This document shows, in pieces, positions 55,525 through 64,000 of a stretch of DNA of 64,000 nucleotides (its first letter is position 1; each line of letters starts with the position of its first letter). Under the pieces are notes generated by a model that saw nothing but the letters and a program-made list of their open reading frames with translations, was not told where the DNA came from and searched no databases. The stretch is from Dendrocalamus latiflorus. Its lineage: Eukaryota > Streptophyta > Magnoliopsida > Poales > Poaceae. A program made the translations under genes and the position numbers. The stretch is taken from the NCBI GenBank assembly GCA_017311315.1, contig CM029658.1, positions 27,142,629 to 27,206,628 of the forward strand, written 5' to 3'.

Positions 55525-56557
55525 ACATCTGTGTACCTGTGTTCCTGCTTCCATTTCATTTGTGCAGGAATGGTAACAATGTACCCTTGGGTTGCCGCCC
55601 TACCAAACAAACAGAATCCCGCCCCCTGTTGTCCTGCGAAAACAGGATAAAAACCTAGACTGCCCATCATTTTCAAATGATTTAATCATGTACTTAATTG
55701 ACTGTTGATCGCGATGACGATGGTTGTAGTCCAGTTGAATGAAAGTTATCGTCTCCGCATCTTTTAATTGTGTTCATGGCAGATGATGAGCAGCCATTTA
55801 ATTAGTGATGCTTGTGTGTGAGGCTGTGAGCTGGCTATTTCTTGTTCCCATATGATACCATTCTGGCTTTTGGGTACAAAGAAGGCATCTCAATCAAGAA
55901 ACTGCAAAATCAAATGCCTTGTGGTGAGCAATGCTGACAGAAAAACGATGAGAATTTGAGGTATGTTGTTTCACCGATTTGGCCGGCGTGACGTTGCTGT
56001 ATGGTTTGCGTTGTTATCTGTTGTCTATGTGTCGGGGCGGGGGAGGTTATCGATTGTGTTGGGCCTGCATAATGGGCCGTAAGCAATTGACATAGATGAT
56101 ATGCGAGTGTAGTTCTCATCTATGCACAGCAGTAGAATTGACATAAATGATACCCTTGTCCCAAATATAACCATTGCGAGTAATCACGCGCTCAACGCCA
56201 CAAGCGATATATGCGTTTTTTCCAGCAGCGGCTGATGGCCGATGGCTATAGATGATGAATTTTGATTTTATCATGAGTATTTATACAAATGAACAGAGTC
56301 TGATAAACTGATAAGCCGCTTGTAAAAAACTTTCCCGATAAACAGTTTTGGCGGTGAAAAAGTTATCTTATTTATTTGATGGAAAGAACCTATAAAATAT
56401 AAATCATAAGCTAAAAAGAACTTGCCAACCTCTCGTTAAACTCAAGTCGTGGCAATGGCCAAAACAGCCGGCCGTACCTCTCGTTAAGCTCAAGTTGTGG
56501 CAATGGCCAAAATAGGAACATTCTTTCTAATGGTATCCCACTGCAGATGCTTATGTT
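55525..56557. other. 3' UTR and intergenic DNA
   Basis: The first 200-250 bp look like the SnRK1 beta 3' UTR. The rest has no gene. At 56425-56515 there are two tandem copies of a roughly 45-bp unit (CCTCTCGTTAA ... GGCAATGGCCAAAA). Confidence 0.5.
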
Positions 56558-56977
56558 TAGGGGTGCAAACGGGTCGGATTCGGACGGATATTGTTGTTAC
56601 CATATCCTAACCCATATTTTTTTTCTCCGGATTCGGTACCAATCAGATTCGGTACCAATCGGATTCGGTGCCGGATCGGTCGGGACTAACCCGTTTGTAA
56701 GGAATGCATGCAGTACAGCAAATGGAGTAGGAGGACGTACTGTCAAGAACTTGATGTTACTACTTAATAGTTGATGTGGAAGATTTTATTTTACCATTGC
56801 AAAAGAAAATGAAACGTCAAATAGTAGCACTAACCTGAAATCAAACTTGAAGACGTATCAGATTCGGACGGATATTGCCGTTACCATATCCTAACCCATA
56901 TTTTTTTCTCCAGATTTGGTACCAATCGGATTCGGTGCCGGATCGATCGGGATTAACCTGACCCATTTGCACCCTTA
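56558..56977. mobile_element. hAT-type MITE with perfect 8-bp target duplication
   Basis: The ends are TAGGGGTGCAAACGGGTC and, reversed, TAAGGGTGCAAATGGGTC (16 of 18). CTTATGTT flanks both sides (56550-56557 and 56978-56985). Most of the interior is a direct repeat of about 110 bp (56575-56695 and 56862-56960) rich in GGATTCGGTACCAATC words. Confidence 0.8.
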
Positions 56978-57122
56978 CTTATGTTGAACTTTTCTGCGGG
57001 CTAAGAAACGCTCAAGGATATATGGGCCATCCTCCATAATTTCTCGAACTCGGTTATTCGGATGCCTTCACGCTAAGCTACCTGAGCACCCTGGAATCTG
57101 GATCCCTCTGTAGAAGCACTAC

Positions 57123-57362
57123 GGGCATGTTCTTTTTGGCTGCGGTTTTTGGCTTTTGGCTGCGGCTTGTGACTTTTGAGCTGTTTGTATGATATATTAT
57201 AGAGTAACAGAAACTCACGTGCGATTTTTGGCGATATAAATGAAGTCAGTAAAGTATATACTATAATTAACTAATAGACCTTGTCTTGAAAAGATGCTCC
57301 GTTTAAAAGTTAGTTACTGTAGAAAATCCGAAAAACAGCTTTTAGAAGCTGAAAAAAATAGG
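57123..57362. mobile_element. hAT-like MITE, second copy
   Basis: It starts GGGCATGTTCTTTTTGGCTG. It shares with 54771-55012 the order GGCTGCGG, CTCACGTGCGAT (CTCACTTGCGAT there), GACC.TGTCTTGA and TTTAAAAGTTAG. The ends are imperfect. Confidence 0.6.
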
Positions 57363-57859
57363 GTAAGCAATGAGCATCCCCATATCTCCCCTCTCCCTCG
57401 ATCCCCCTTTCCATATCTCTCCGCAGAACTGCCGGCCTATTCACCGCGGCTGCGAGCAGCTGACGTTGTGGCGGACATGCGGGAGAGCATGGAGGCCAAG
57501 TGCAGGCGGAGGAGCCAGCACTGCGGCAGGCTGTTGCGTCAATGGCCGCAGCGTTTCTTCCATTGACGAGGGACGGCATGCAGGCATATTGAGCAACAAA
57601 GTGCGGGTGAGCTCGGCAGTGCGAGGAAAGGTGAGCGGCCAGGTCGCCCGCCGACGAGTTCAGCGGCGCGCAGGAAGGCGAGCATTCGGGGTGGCCTGGC
57701 GGGTGGGCTGCTGTGGACGAGCATGGCAGCCCAAAAAACACTGGATGCTGATGAATGCAGCGACGAACGGCCACTAGGCCACGGGCGAGCCTGGTGGCAT
57801 GCAGCCCATGGTGTCCTAACTCCAATTTCTTCTGCTTTTTTTTCCTCATTTCTTGTTGA
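57363..57859. other. GC-rich stretch without a convincing gene
   Basis: Overlapping ORFs occur on both strands (for example 57370-57777 plus and 57849-57310 minus). They are Arg/Ala/Pro/Cys-rich with no recognisable domain, as expected of GC-rich non-coding or decayed leader DNA. Confidence 0.4.
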
Positions 57860-58690
57860 AACTTACTTTATTTGTGTGAAACTGAATTGAAACTCACTCG
57901 AATTTTACAAACATTGTTGAAAGCTACACACGCATGCCATGTAGGATGTAGGGCATGACTTCATGCGAGCCCAAGGCCCGACGACGGGCACAGTCATGCG
58001 CGAAGGTAGGGCGTGGTTACACGGATGAAAACAAGACACAATGGTAGTGAGCGGGCCATCAACGGAGGTGAGTATTGAAACTTGTTTAAAATTTATCTGA
58101 TTTTTGAATCTTTTTAATGAAACCTTGCCAAGGTCCTGTGAAACCTTTTCTAAGACTTGTTAAACTTTCTAAAACTTCTCATCTTAGAAACTTTCTTCAA
58201 ACTATTTTTAAAACTTCTTGGAATGTGTTAAAACTCACATGAAACTTTCATGAAACACGCTGAAACCTGCTACGAAACCTAAAACCTCCTTTAAAACTCA
58301 TTGTGAAACGCGCTGAAACCTGATTTGAAACTTATTTTGAAACTTTGCTAAAACCTTTTGAAATGTGTTCAACCTTGCATGAAAATTTGTTTGATTTTTG
58401 AAAAATGTTGGTGAAACTTTGCTAAAGCCCTGTGAAACCTTTCTGAAATGTGTTCAAACATTTCTGAAAGTTCTTCAAACATGCTGAAACTTGCTTCAAA
58501 CTATATTCCAAAACTTCTTGAAACATGTTGAAACTTCATGAAACTTTCACGAAACACGTTAAAACCTCCTTGAAACATCAAGCTCAAATCTTGATACCTC
58601 TTTGAAACTTTGAATGAAACACAATAAAACTTGCTTAGAAACTTTAAACTCGAATCCTGAAACTTTTATTCAAAATGAAACTTCATAAAA
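57860..58690. repeat. Degenerate GAAACTT/GAAACCT-rich tract
   Basis: Dozens of TGAAACTT, TGAAACCT and AAAACCT words at irregular 10-20 bp spacing fill about 650 bp (densest 58070-58690). There is no fixed period and no ORF. Confidence 0.8.
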
Positions 58691-58979
58691 CCCCTGCTAT
58701 AGCGTTAGAAATGCTAGCAGTACTTGACCAATATGATAAAGAAGAAGAATGATGTTTTCATGCATGAAAAACACTGGCAAAGCTGGTGAGTTTCTATTTA
58801 CTTATAATACTCATTGAGTTTCTATCAGTTCTCTGTTAATAATTTGTTATTATAAAGTGTTCACATGCCTTAGATTTTTTGATTTGGATGTTATTGCGGT
58901 AAAGAAGACTACTTTGCGTGAAATGTAAGTATAAATAAAATTGAATGAAAACCATGCATGAGCTCCAGTGGGTATGCAC

Positions 58980-59065
58980 TGTTATGAATATTGTATATAT
59001 ATTCAAGAGATCTAATGGGCAATATATATAGGGTACAAAGGGACACAAGACTAATACCCTTAACA
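58980..59065 (-). repeat. TRIM 3' LTR
   Basis: 86 bp. It is preceded on the minus strand by a polypurine tract and followed by the TGCAC target duplication. Confidence 0.85.
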
Positions 59066-59816
59066 CCCCTCCCCAAATGTAAGACGTATGCAATAGCATT
59101 ACATTTGAAAAGGGTTGGCACTAAAATAGAAAAAAAATCTGAAGTCTGGATCTTGATAATGTCGTCATAGTGTGCAGCTCTTGGAAAATATGTCAAGTCG
59201 AAGAGGAATAAATAGAAGCATAGCGGTGCAGATCGAAACCCAAGATAGCGGCGAAGCAATGCACAAGAAGCACAGTGCAGAATAAGCACGGCGATCTTAA
59301 AAGCTCAGGGCGGCGGCTCAGAGAGAAGCGGCGGTATCATAATGACTTCTACAATCTACACACGGCTCAGAGAGAAGAGCGGCGACTGCTGCCATACAAA
59401 GAGAAAATCCATATGCTTCTATGATTGATAATAAATTTGTGGACTCGCACGACTTGACAAACTGAAAGAGAGAGGCTACGGATATGGATGGACGCAACAG
59501 AATACTCAAAAGAAAAGGATTCAAAGGCTAGTGATACTAGCAGCAACAACATGTCCTCAGCTCCACGATCAGCCCACACAAACAAAATATCTCAATTCAT
59601 CCCCCTCAGCACAGTAGACTAGCTAGCATTGCAAATACCAGCCATAAGCTACTGCAAGAGTCACCAAGGGGGGATATGAGAGGAGAAGGAAGGGGAAGCT
59701 AGATGATGGAGATGAAGGAGAGGTTGGCGAGAAACGGCCACATCAGGAGGAGGTCCACCCATTGCCGGACCGTGCCACCGACAGAGGAGCAGCGGCAGCG
59801 GGTGTGGCGGCCGAGA

Positions 59817-59951
59817 AAGAGTGTAGACATCGGCGGGGTCGCCTATGGCCATGGCCACCTTGTCAGTGAGGAAGATGGCTGACAGGTAGAGGTGCTTCCT
59901 GACGCTGTCCCGCACCACCCCGCGTAGCCGCTTCACTGCGTCTTCCCTCAT
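59817..59951 (-). pseudogene. Captured first exon of APC6/CDC16 (anaphase-promoting complex subunit), fragment
   Basis: On the minus strand, from the ATG at 59951, the frame reads MREDAVKRLRGVVRDSVRKH, then LYLSAIFLTDKVA and DPADVYTL. This strongly recalls the N-terminus of plant APC6/CDC16, a TPR subunit of the anaphase-promoting complex. After DPADVYTL the frame continues to 59661 into Pro/His-rich residues unlike APC6, consistent with intron or fused sequence. About 150 bp before the ATG is open and GC-rich, like a host 5' UTR. It is a fragment of about 45 residues, too short for APC6 function. Confidence 0.65.
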
Positions 59952-60199
59952 CTCAGCTCCGCCTCTCCTTCTCTCCTCCGCTTGGGGTTTGGTGCTACAG
60001 CTACGGGGGAGGAGGGTGGCATGGGAGGGAAACCGAAATCCATCAGCAAAGGAGGCGGCTCCCTCGGGGCCAGGCGCGATGGGATCCGGTGGTGGCCACA
60101 GGATCAACGACGGTGGAAGAAGAGGAACGAAGGTTAGAAGGCAACGGCGGCAGCTATAGTAAATGAAAAACTAGGGTTAGTGTTCTAGCTCTGATACTA

Positions 60200-60315
60200 T
60201 GTTATGAATATTGTGTATGTATTCAAGAGGCCCAATAGACAATATATATATAGGTACAAAAGAGACACAAGACTAAACCTTAGTATAATAGAAAATACCA
60301 TTAATACCATTAACA
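60200..60315 (-). repeat. TRIM 5' LTR
   Basis: 116 bp, followed on the minus strand by the tRNA-Met-type primer-binding site. It matches the left LTR apart from a deletion of about 30 bp there. Confidence 0.85.
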
Positions 60316-60969
60316 TGCACATCTCCGTGCCTTCTCTTATTTGCTTGATTCATTGGCAGCTATCTCTGTTTCTGCTGCTAAGTAACAACGAATAGATGTA
60401 AGTGGACTAGTAATATTTGGTGTTTTTGTTAACAATTAAATTATGCATTCTGTAAATGGATAGTTGCCAATTTGTGTCCGAAATGAACTGTTGCTGAGTG
60501 ATAAGATTCCTTGAGGTTTTCTGCTGTGAGGAATCTCTGAAGAACTTTTTGTGCTCCTGATCAGTGTTCTGTTTTTTCTGCAAATTATGTTTGTCTTACC
60601 ACTGCATTTGTCTGATCTCTGATCTTCAGTTAAGTAGTCTAGGCTAAGTGCCTTATCTTTTGCACTTATGTAAGAGTCAAACCATTGTCACCACCAGGAG
60701 ATATGAATTTTGCTTGCGTGTGTACCTTCCCAATAATGTTGTGTGGCTGAAGGAATTTTTTTATGAATCAGCTCAAACATTGCAGGACCGCTACAAGTGT
60801 GGTTTCTTATGTAGAACCTTGGTTAGGGCACAATATAAGTTCTAGAGATGCGCGCAATGGCATGCGGTTTTTTGCAGGGAAAAAGTTGTGCAGGGCAATG
60901 AGTCATTTTGATGCAAAAGTGAAATTTATTGATCCTCAAAGGCACAAAATTCATGCGTATAGATATAAA
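60316..60969 (+). other. Intergenic or intronic DNA
   Basis: No gene I can name. A short open stretch (60710-60845, with LRVYLPNNVVWLKEFFYE) could be part of an exon or an old element but has no domain I recognise. Confidence 0.35.
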
Positions 60970-61473
60970 ATGGGGGTGTAAACGGAGCGGATAATTTCCG
61001 TCCGATCGACCGACCGAATCCTCGTGGAGCGAATACAGAAAAGATAACTAGGTATCTGGTACTATGTGTCTGACTCTGTCTCCTAGGAAAAATATGGAAT
61101 GAGTGATATCCGTCCACATATATCTGCATGTCAAGTGATATGAGAAAGTCTGTTATAACTTCAATTAGGAACAAGATAACATATAGACGGATTGCCACAT
61201 GTAAACAGGCAGGGAATACTGAGTGCTCTTCCTTCGCTATCTCGGTGATTAGTCTTTCCATATTCGCTCTGATTGCACTCTACTGTCTAATGTACTGTGT
61301 AAAGAAGTAGATAATCTTTGTCCGATCAACCATCCGAAGACTTATAGAATAAATATGGAATGTAGAAATAAGTATCCGACATTTTCCGTATCCGACTATA
61401 ACGTCGGGAAAAAAATACAAATAGGATATAGGATGAGTGATATCCGTTCATATCTGCTCTGATTGCACCTCTA
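60970..61473. mobile_element. Older hAT-type MITE
   Basis: The ends are TGGGGGTGTAAACGGAGC and, reversed, TAGAGGTGCAATCAGAGC. The flanks GATATAAA and GATACAAG agree at six of eight bases. The interior carries two related halves with GAGTGATATCCGT and a third, internal GCTCTGATTGCACTC end, suggesting a tandem or nested pair. Confidence 0.5.
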
Positions 61474-61735
61474 GATACAAGTGACAGGATACAGGCACTG
61501 GATTAGAGGATTGAACAAGAAATTTACAGTAGATTGAGTTCTCTAACCCTATCTTTTGGTTTGAAGAAGAGATAAGATGAGAAAAGACCATGCAGCCCCA
61601 GTTCCAATTTCATTAAGCACATTCGTTCACGTACCCATAAAGACACTAGACAACCTAACAACGCCTAGTGAAGAGAAGATTCAGAAACTTTCAGCAGCGA
61701 TTATGTAGTCCTTCTCCAAGTGATGTCAACAACAT

Positions 61736-61897
61736 TCACAGCAGTGTGAGCCTGGGAACTCCATTGCCTTCGTATCCAGCATACATGCAGATGACATTGA
61801 TCCTTTTTTTTCCAAGGTAGTATCCGGGCACAATGGTAGCCACTTTCTCTGTGCAACCGGGCAATTTGTCTCCAGAGTACTCCCATATGAAGCTAGT
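61736..61897 (-). CDS. Unrecognised ORF, possible last exon
   Basis: Minus-strand open frame after a TTCTAG acceptor-like site near 61898: FIWEYSGDKLPGCTEKV, then a KKRINVICMYAGYEGN stretch and a stop. No family is recognised. It could be the end of a minus-strand gene or chance. The neighbouring 61474-61735 and 61898-62384 hold no other feature beyond AT-rich DNA. Confidence 0.2.
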   Translation of the reverse strand, partial: TSFIWEYSGDKLPGCTEKVATIVPGYYLGKKRINVICMYAGYEGNGVPRLTLL

Positions 61898-62384
61898 ACT
61901 AGAATTGGTTTGAAAATCAGTCAAAAATCGTTCTAAATCGTGCTAAATCAGAGTAAACTGGTGCAAATTCAAGTTAAACTGAAAAATTTAAGGTCCGTTT
62001 GTATTCTAACCGGTGGGTCCTGATAAAACCCATTTTTTGAAAAAACATAACCCTGGTGGGCGCACATGGCAAAAGCACGTCAGGTGTATCAAACATCTCA
62101 GCAATTAATGAACACATGATTTTTGCCACTACACAGCAGTCGGTCAAAAGAATGATGGAATGAACATTTCTCTCCGGCATGGAGATAAAGAAATGGAACA
62201 TGCAAAACGAAAATAGGAGACAATAAAAGGATAGTTGACCAGCTAGATGAAATTGCAGTGACATAAAAACAGAATCGATCAAACATTTATAATGGGAGAA
62301 ATCATCGATCATCCCATGCGCGCATGGATCCCATGAAAAGGGAGTACGCGAAGCGCTGCATGCGTATCTTACGTAGCTACGTGA

Positions 62385-62870
62385 CTACGTCTTCAGTTCA
62401 ACTGGCGACCGAGCTCGATCGCGTGGCACGACGGCCCTGCTCGCCGCCATTGCGTGCTGGCGGCAGCACGTCCGCTGCCCCGACGGTGTCACCGCCCTCC
62501 GTCGTGTCGTCGGCCACAGGTGGAGCGCCGCTAGACAGGACGCGAGGAGGCTACACTGCCGGTGACGGGGGCGGCGGCGGACTCTCCGACGACGGGCCGC
62601 GCTGGCCGTACTCTGGGGCTGTGCTGAACTGCTGATGGAGTCTTGGCGACGAGGACGAGGCGGCTTCGACGACGACAACGATGGTGGCGCTGGCGATGAC
62701 GCCGACGGACGATGTTCCTTTTGTGCCACCGACGTCGCTACTGTTGAGCCCTAGCTGCCCACCACTGAATCCACCACCTTCACCGGCGTCTCCGTGACAG
62801 CGCAAGGACTCCCACACATGCAGCCACCCCCTCCCCCACCGCCACTTCCACCCGATTTTTTTTTTATTTT
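62385..62870 (-). other. GC-rich stretch with open frames, possible first exon
   Basis: A minus-strand frame from 62817 begins MWESLRCHGDAGE and is Gly/Ser/Val/Pro-rich. No domain is recognised. It may be a first exon of a minus-strand gene or non-coding. Confidence 0.25.
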
Positions 62871-63420
62871 AGCCTTTTTTTTGAAAAATATTCACATTTA
62901 GACCCCTGGTAGTTTTAATTCCGTTTTTGGACCCAGGGGGTCGGAGCCGTGACCCACGGCGCCGAGGTATCACGTCTCGGCGCCGTGGTCCACGGCGCCG
63001 AGGTGGCACGCCCGCACCAGCGTGGCGGCCCGTGTGGCGCAGACGTGGCAGGCACCTCGGAGCCGTGGATCACGGCGCCGAGCTGCCTGCCACGTGGCGC
63101 CTAGCTGCCTGCCACGCCTACCCGAATTTTTTCTATTTAAGCCCTTTTTTTGAAAAATACTCACATTTAGACCCCTGGTAGTTTTAATTCCGTTTTTGGA
63201 CCCAGGGGGTCGGAGCCGTGACCCACGGCGCCGAGGTAACATGTCTCGGCGCCGTGGTCCATGGCTCCGAGGTCGCAGGCCCACTCCAACCTGGTCGCCT
63301 GCGTGGCGCTGACGTGGCAACACCTCGGCGCCGTGGATCGTGGCTCCGAGCTCGGAGCCGTGGGTCGTGGCGCCGAGCTCGGAGCCGTAGATCTTGGCGC
63401 CGAGCCCTGGCCACTTATGC
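62870..63420 (+). repeat. Tandemly duplicated GGCGCCG-rich element end
   Basis: Two direct copies of about 250 bp begin at about 62867 and 63131. Each starts with a T-rich run, then ACATTTAGACCCCTGG, TTCCGTTTTTGGACCC, and inverted words CTCGGCGCCGTGG / CCACGGCGCCGAG. The layout parallels the MULE end at 36595-36860 (TTTAGCCCTCGG, CATTTGTAGCCCC, then CGACCGCACG words). I infer the start of another MULE extending past the window. Confidence 0.5.
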
Positions 63421-64000
63421 AGCGCCGAGCGCCCGCGTGTTCATTTCGCCGCTCGACTCCTCAGCGCCCCGCCTCCCCTGCCGCCACCGCCTCCCCGACC
63501 GCCCGCCCCCTCCCCGGGCCGCCGCAGACTCCCCGGCCCCCACCGCCTCCCCGGGCCGCCAGCGCCGCCCCGGCCCCCGCCGCCTCCCCGGCCCCCGTGT
63601 CTCCGGCCGCCGCCCTCCGGTGCCGCCTGGCCTCCCGCCTCCCCGCGTCTCCGACCGCCGCCCTCTGGTGCCGCCCGGCCTCCGGCCGCCTCCCCGCGCC
63701 TCCGGCCGCCTCCCCCCGTCTCCGGCCGCCGCCCCGCGCCTCCAGCCGCCTCCCCCCGTCTAAGGTCAGCATCCTTAATCTTCTGAAATTGAAATTGCGT
63801 GTTTGCGAAAAAAAGAGAGTTTGCTAAGAAGTTGTGTTTGTGCAATTGTACATTAGTTAATTGTGGGTGGATGGATGATGGGACTTCTTGTAATGATAAA
63901 TTTGTAGCTATGGTGTTGTGCGTATTATTTGTTATTAGCTCTGTCTACCATCGGCATTTGTGCTGCTGCCCAGTCTATGATGGATGATGTAGCTGTCTGA
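63421..64000 (+). other. CCG-rich leader-like region to the window end
   Basis: 63460-63760 is a degenerate GCCGCCTCCCCG tandem repeat, open in all plus frames but low-complexity. It is followed by a possible donor (TCTAAGGTCAGC) and AT-rich DNA. It could be the leader and first intron of the element inferred at 62870. No gene is recognised. Confidence 0.35.

Larger units (their letters stand above)
58980..60315 (-). mobile_element. Miniature LTR retrotransposon (TRIM) carrying host gene sequence
   Basis: The LTRs are at 60200-60315 (116 bp) and 58980-59065 (86 bp, with an internal deletion); on the minus strand they begin TGTTA and end TAACA. Inside the right LTR is the minus-strand TAGTATCAGAGC primer-binding site (60188-60199). 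Inside the left LTR is a GGGGAGGGG polypurine tract (59066-59074). TGCAC flanks both sides exactly (58975-58979 and 60316-60320). No retroviral gene is present. The 1.1-kb interior holds a probable APC6/CDC16 exon. Confidence 0.85.

Noticed and set aside
57310..57849. 179-residue minus-strand ORF
   Set aside because: GC-rich, Cys/His/Pro-biased, overlaps a MITE end and matches no domain.
63218..63827. 181- and 188-residue plus-strand ORFs
   Set aside because: Low-complexity translation of GCCGCCTCCCCG repeats.

Overview
This window reads as nuclear DNA from a grass (Poaceae). It holds Ty3/gypsy, Ty1/copia, CACTA, Mutator-like and hAT-type elements nested in one another, intron-split host genes and GC-rich first exons. 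The species cannot be named from sequence alone. There is no bacterial or organellar signature. Almost all of the 64 kb is transposable element; the parts that look like host genes are a three-copy tandem array of a small secreted cysteine-rich peptide gene and the last exon of a SnRK1 beta subunit gene.

Layout: 1-1479 is the 3' end of a CACTA element. 2041-3972 is a broken gypsy gag, followed by a reverse-oriented gypsy LTR and pol tail (about 4010-8163). 8164-20612 holds three tandem copies of a 4.64-kb unit (the third cut short). Each carries one copy of an 87-residue secreted peptide gene and a solo gypsy LTR. 20613 to about 31290 is a second CACTA element with a TNP2 transposase and a second gene ending in a Ulp1-like protease domain. 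It is interrupted by a gag-pro-only gypsy element with 104 bp of CACTA sequence duplicated on both sides. About 31300-36511 is an LTR fragment, a long microsatellite, and a second copy of the gag plus reverse-LTR block seen at 2041-7212.

36595-55048 is a very large Mutator-like element (MULE) with terminal inverted repeats and a 9-bp target duplication matching at 8 of 9 bases. It carries a MURA-type transposase, a plant-mobile-domain (PMD) protein, an antisense GRF-zinc-finger/membrane protein, and a second zinc-binding/coiled-coil protein. A gypsy LTR and a 5'-truncated copia element sit inside it. The MULE lies a few bases upstream of a splice acceptor of the SnRK1 beta gene, whose AMPKBI exon follows at 55207-55524. 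No earlier exon with the glycogen-binding domain is visible in the window.

55525-64000 is gene-poor DNA with hAT-type MITEs, a degenerate GAAAC-rich tract, and a 1.3-kb miniature LTR retrotransposon (TRIM). The TRIM has a perfect 5-bp target duplication and has picked up what looks like the first exon of APC6/CDC16. The window ends in duplicated GGCGCCG-rich sequence that resembles the end of another MULE of the same general design.

Most element genes are dead. Many stop codons fit TGG-to-TGA/TAG, CAG-to-TAG or CGA-to-TGA changes, as expected from deamination of methylated cytosine. The strongest leads are the expanding peptide-gene array, the TRIM with captured APC6 sequence, the four-gene MULE, and the SnRK1 beta gene cut next to its splice site.
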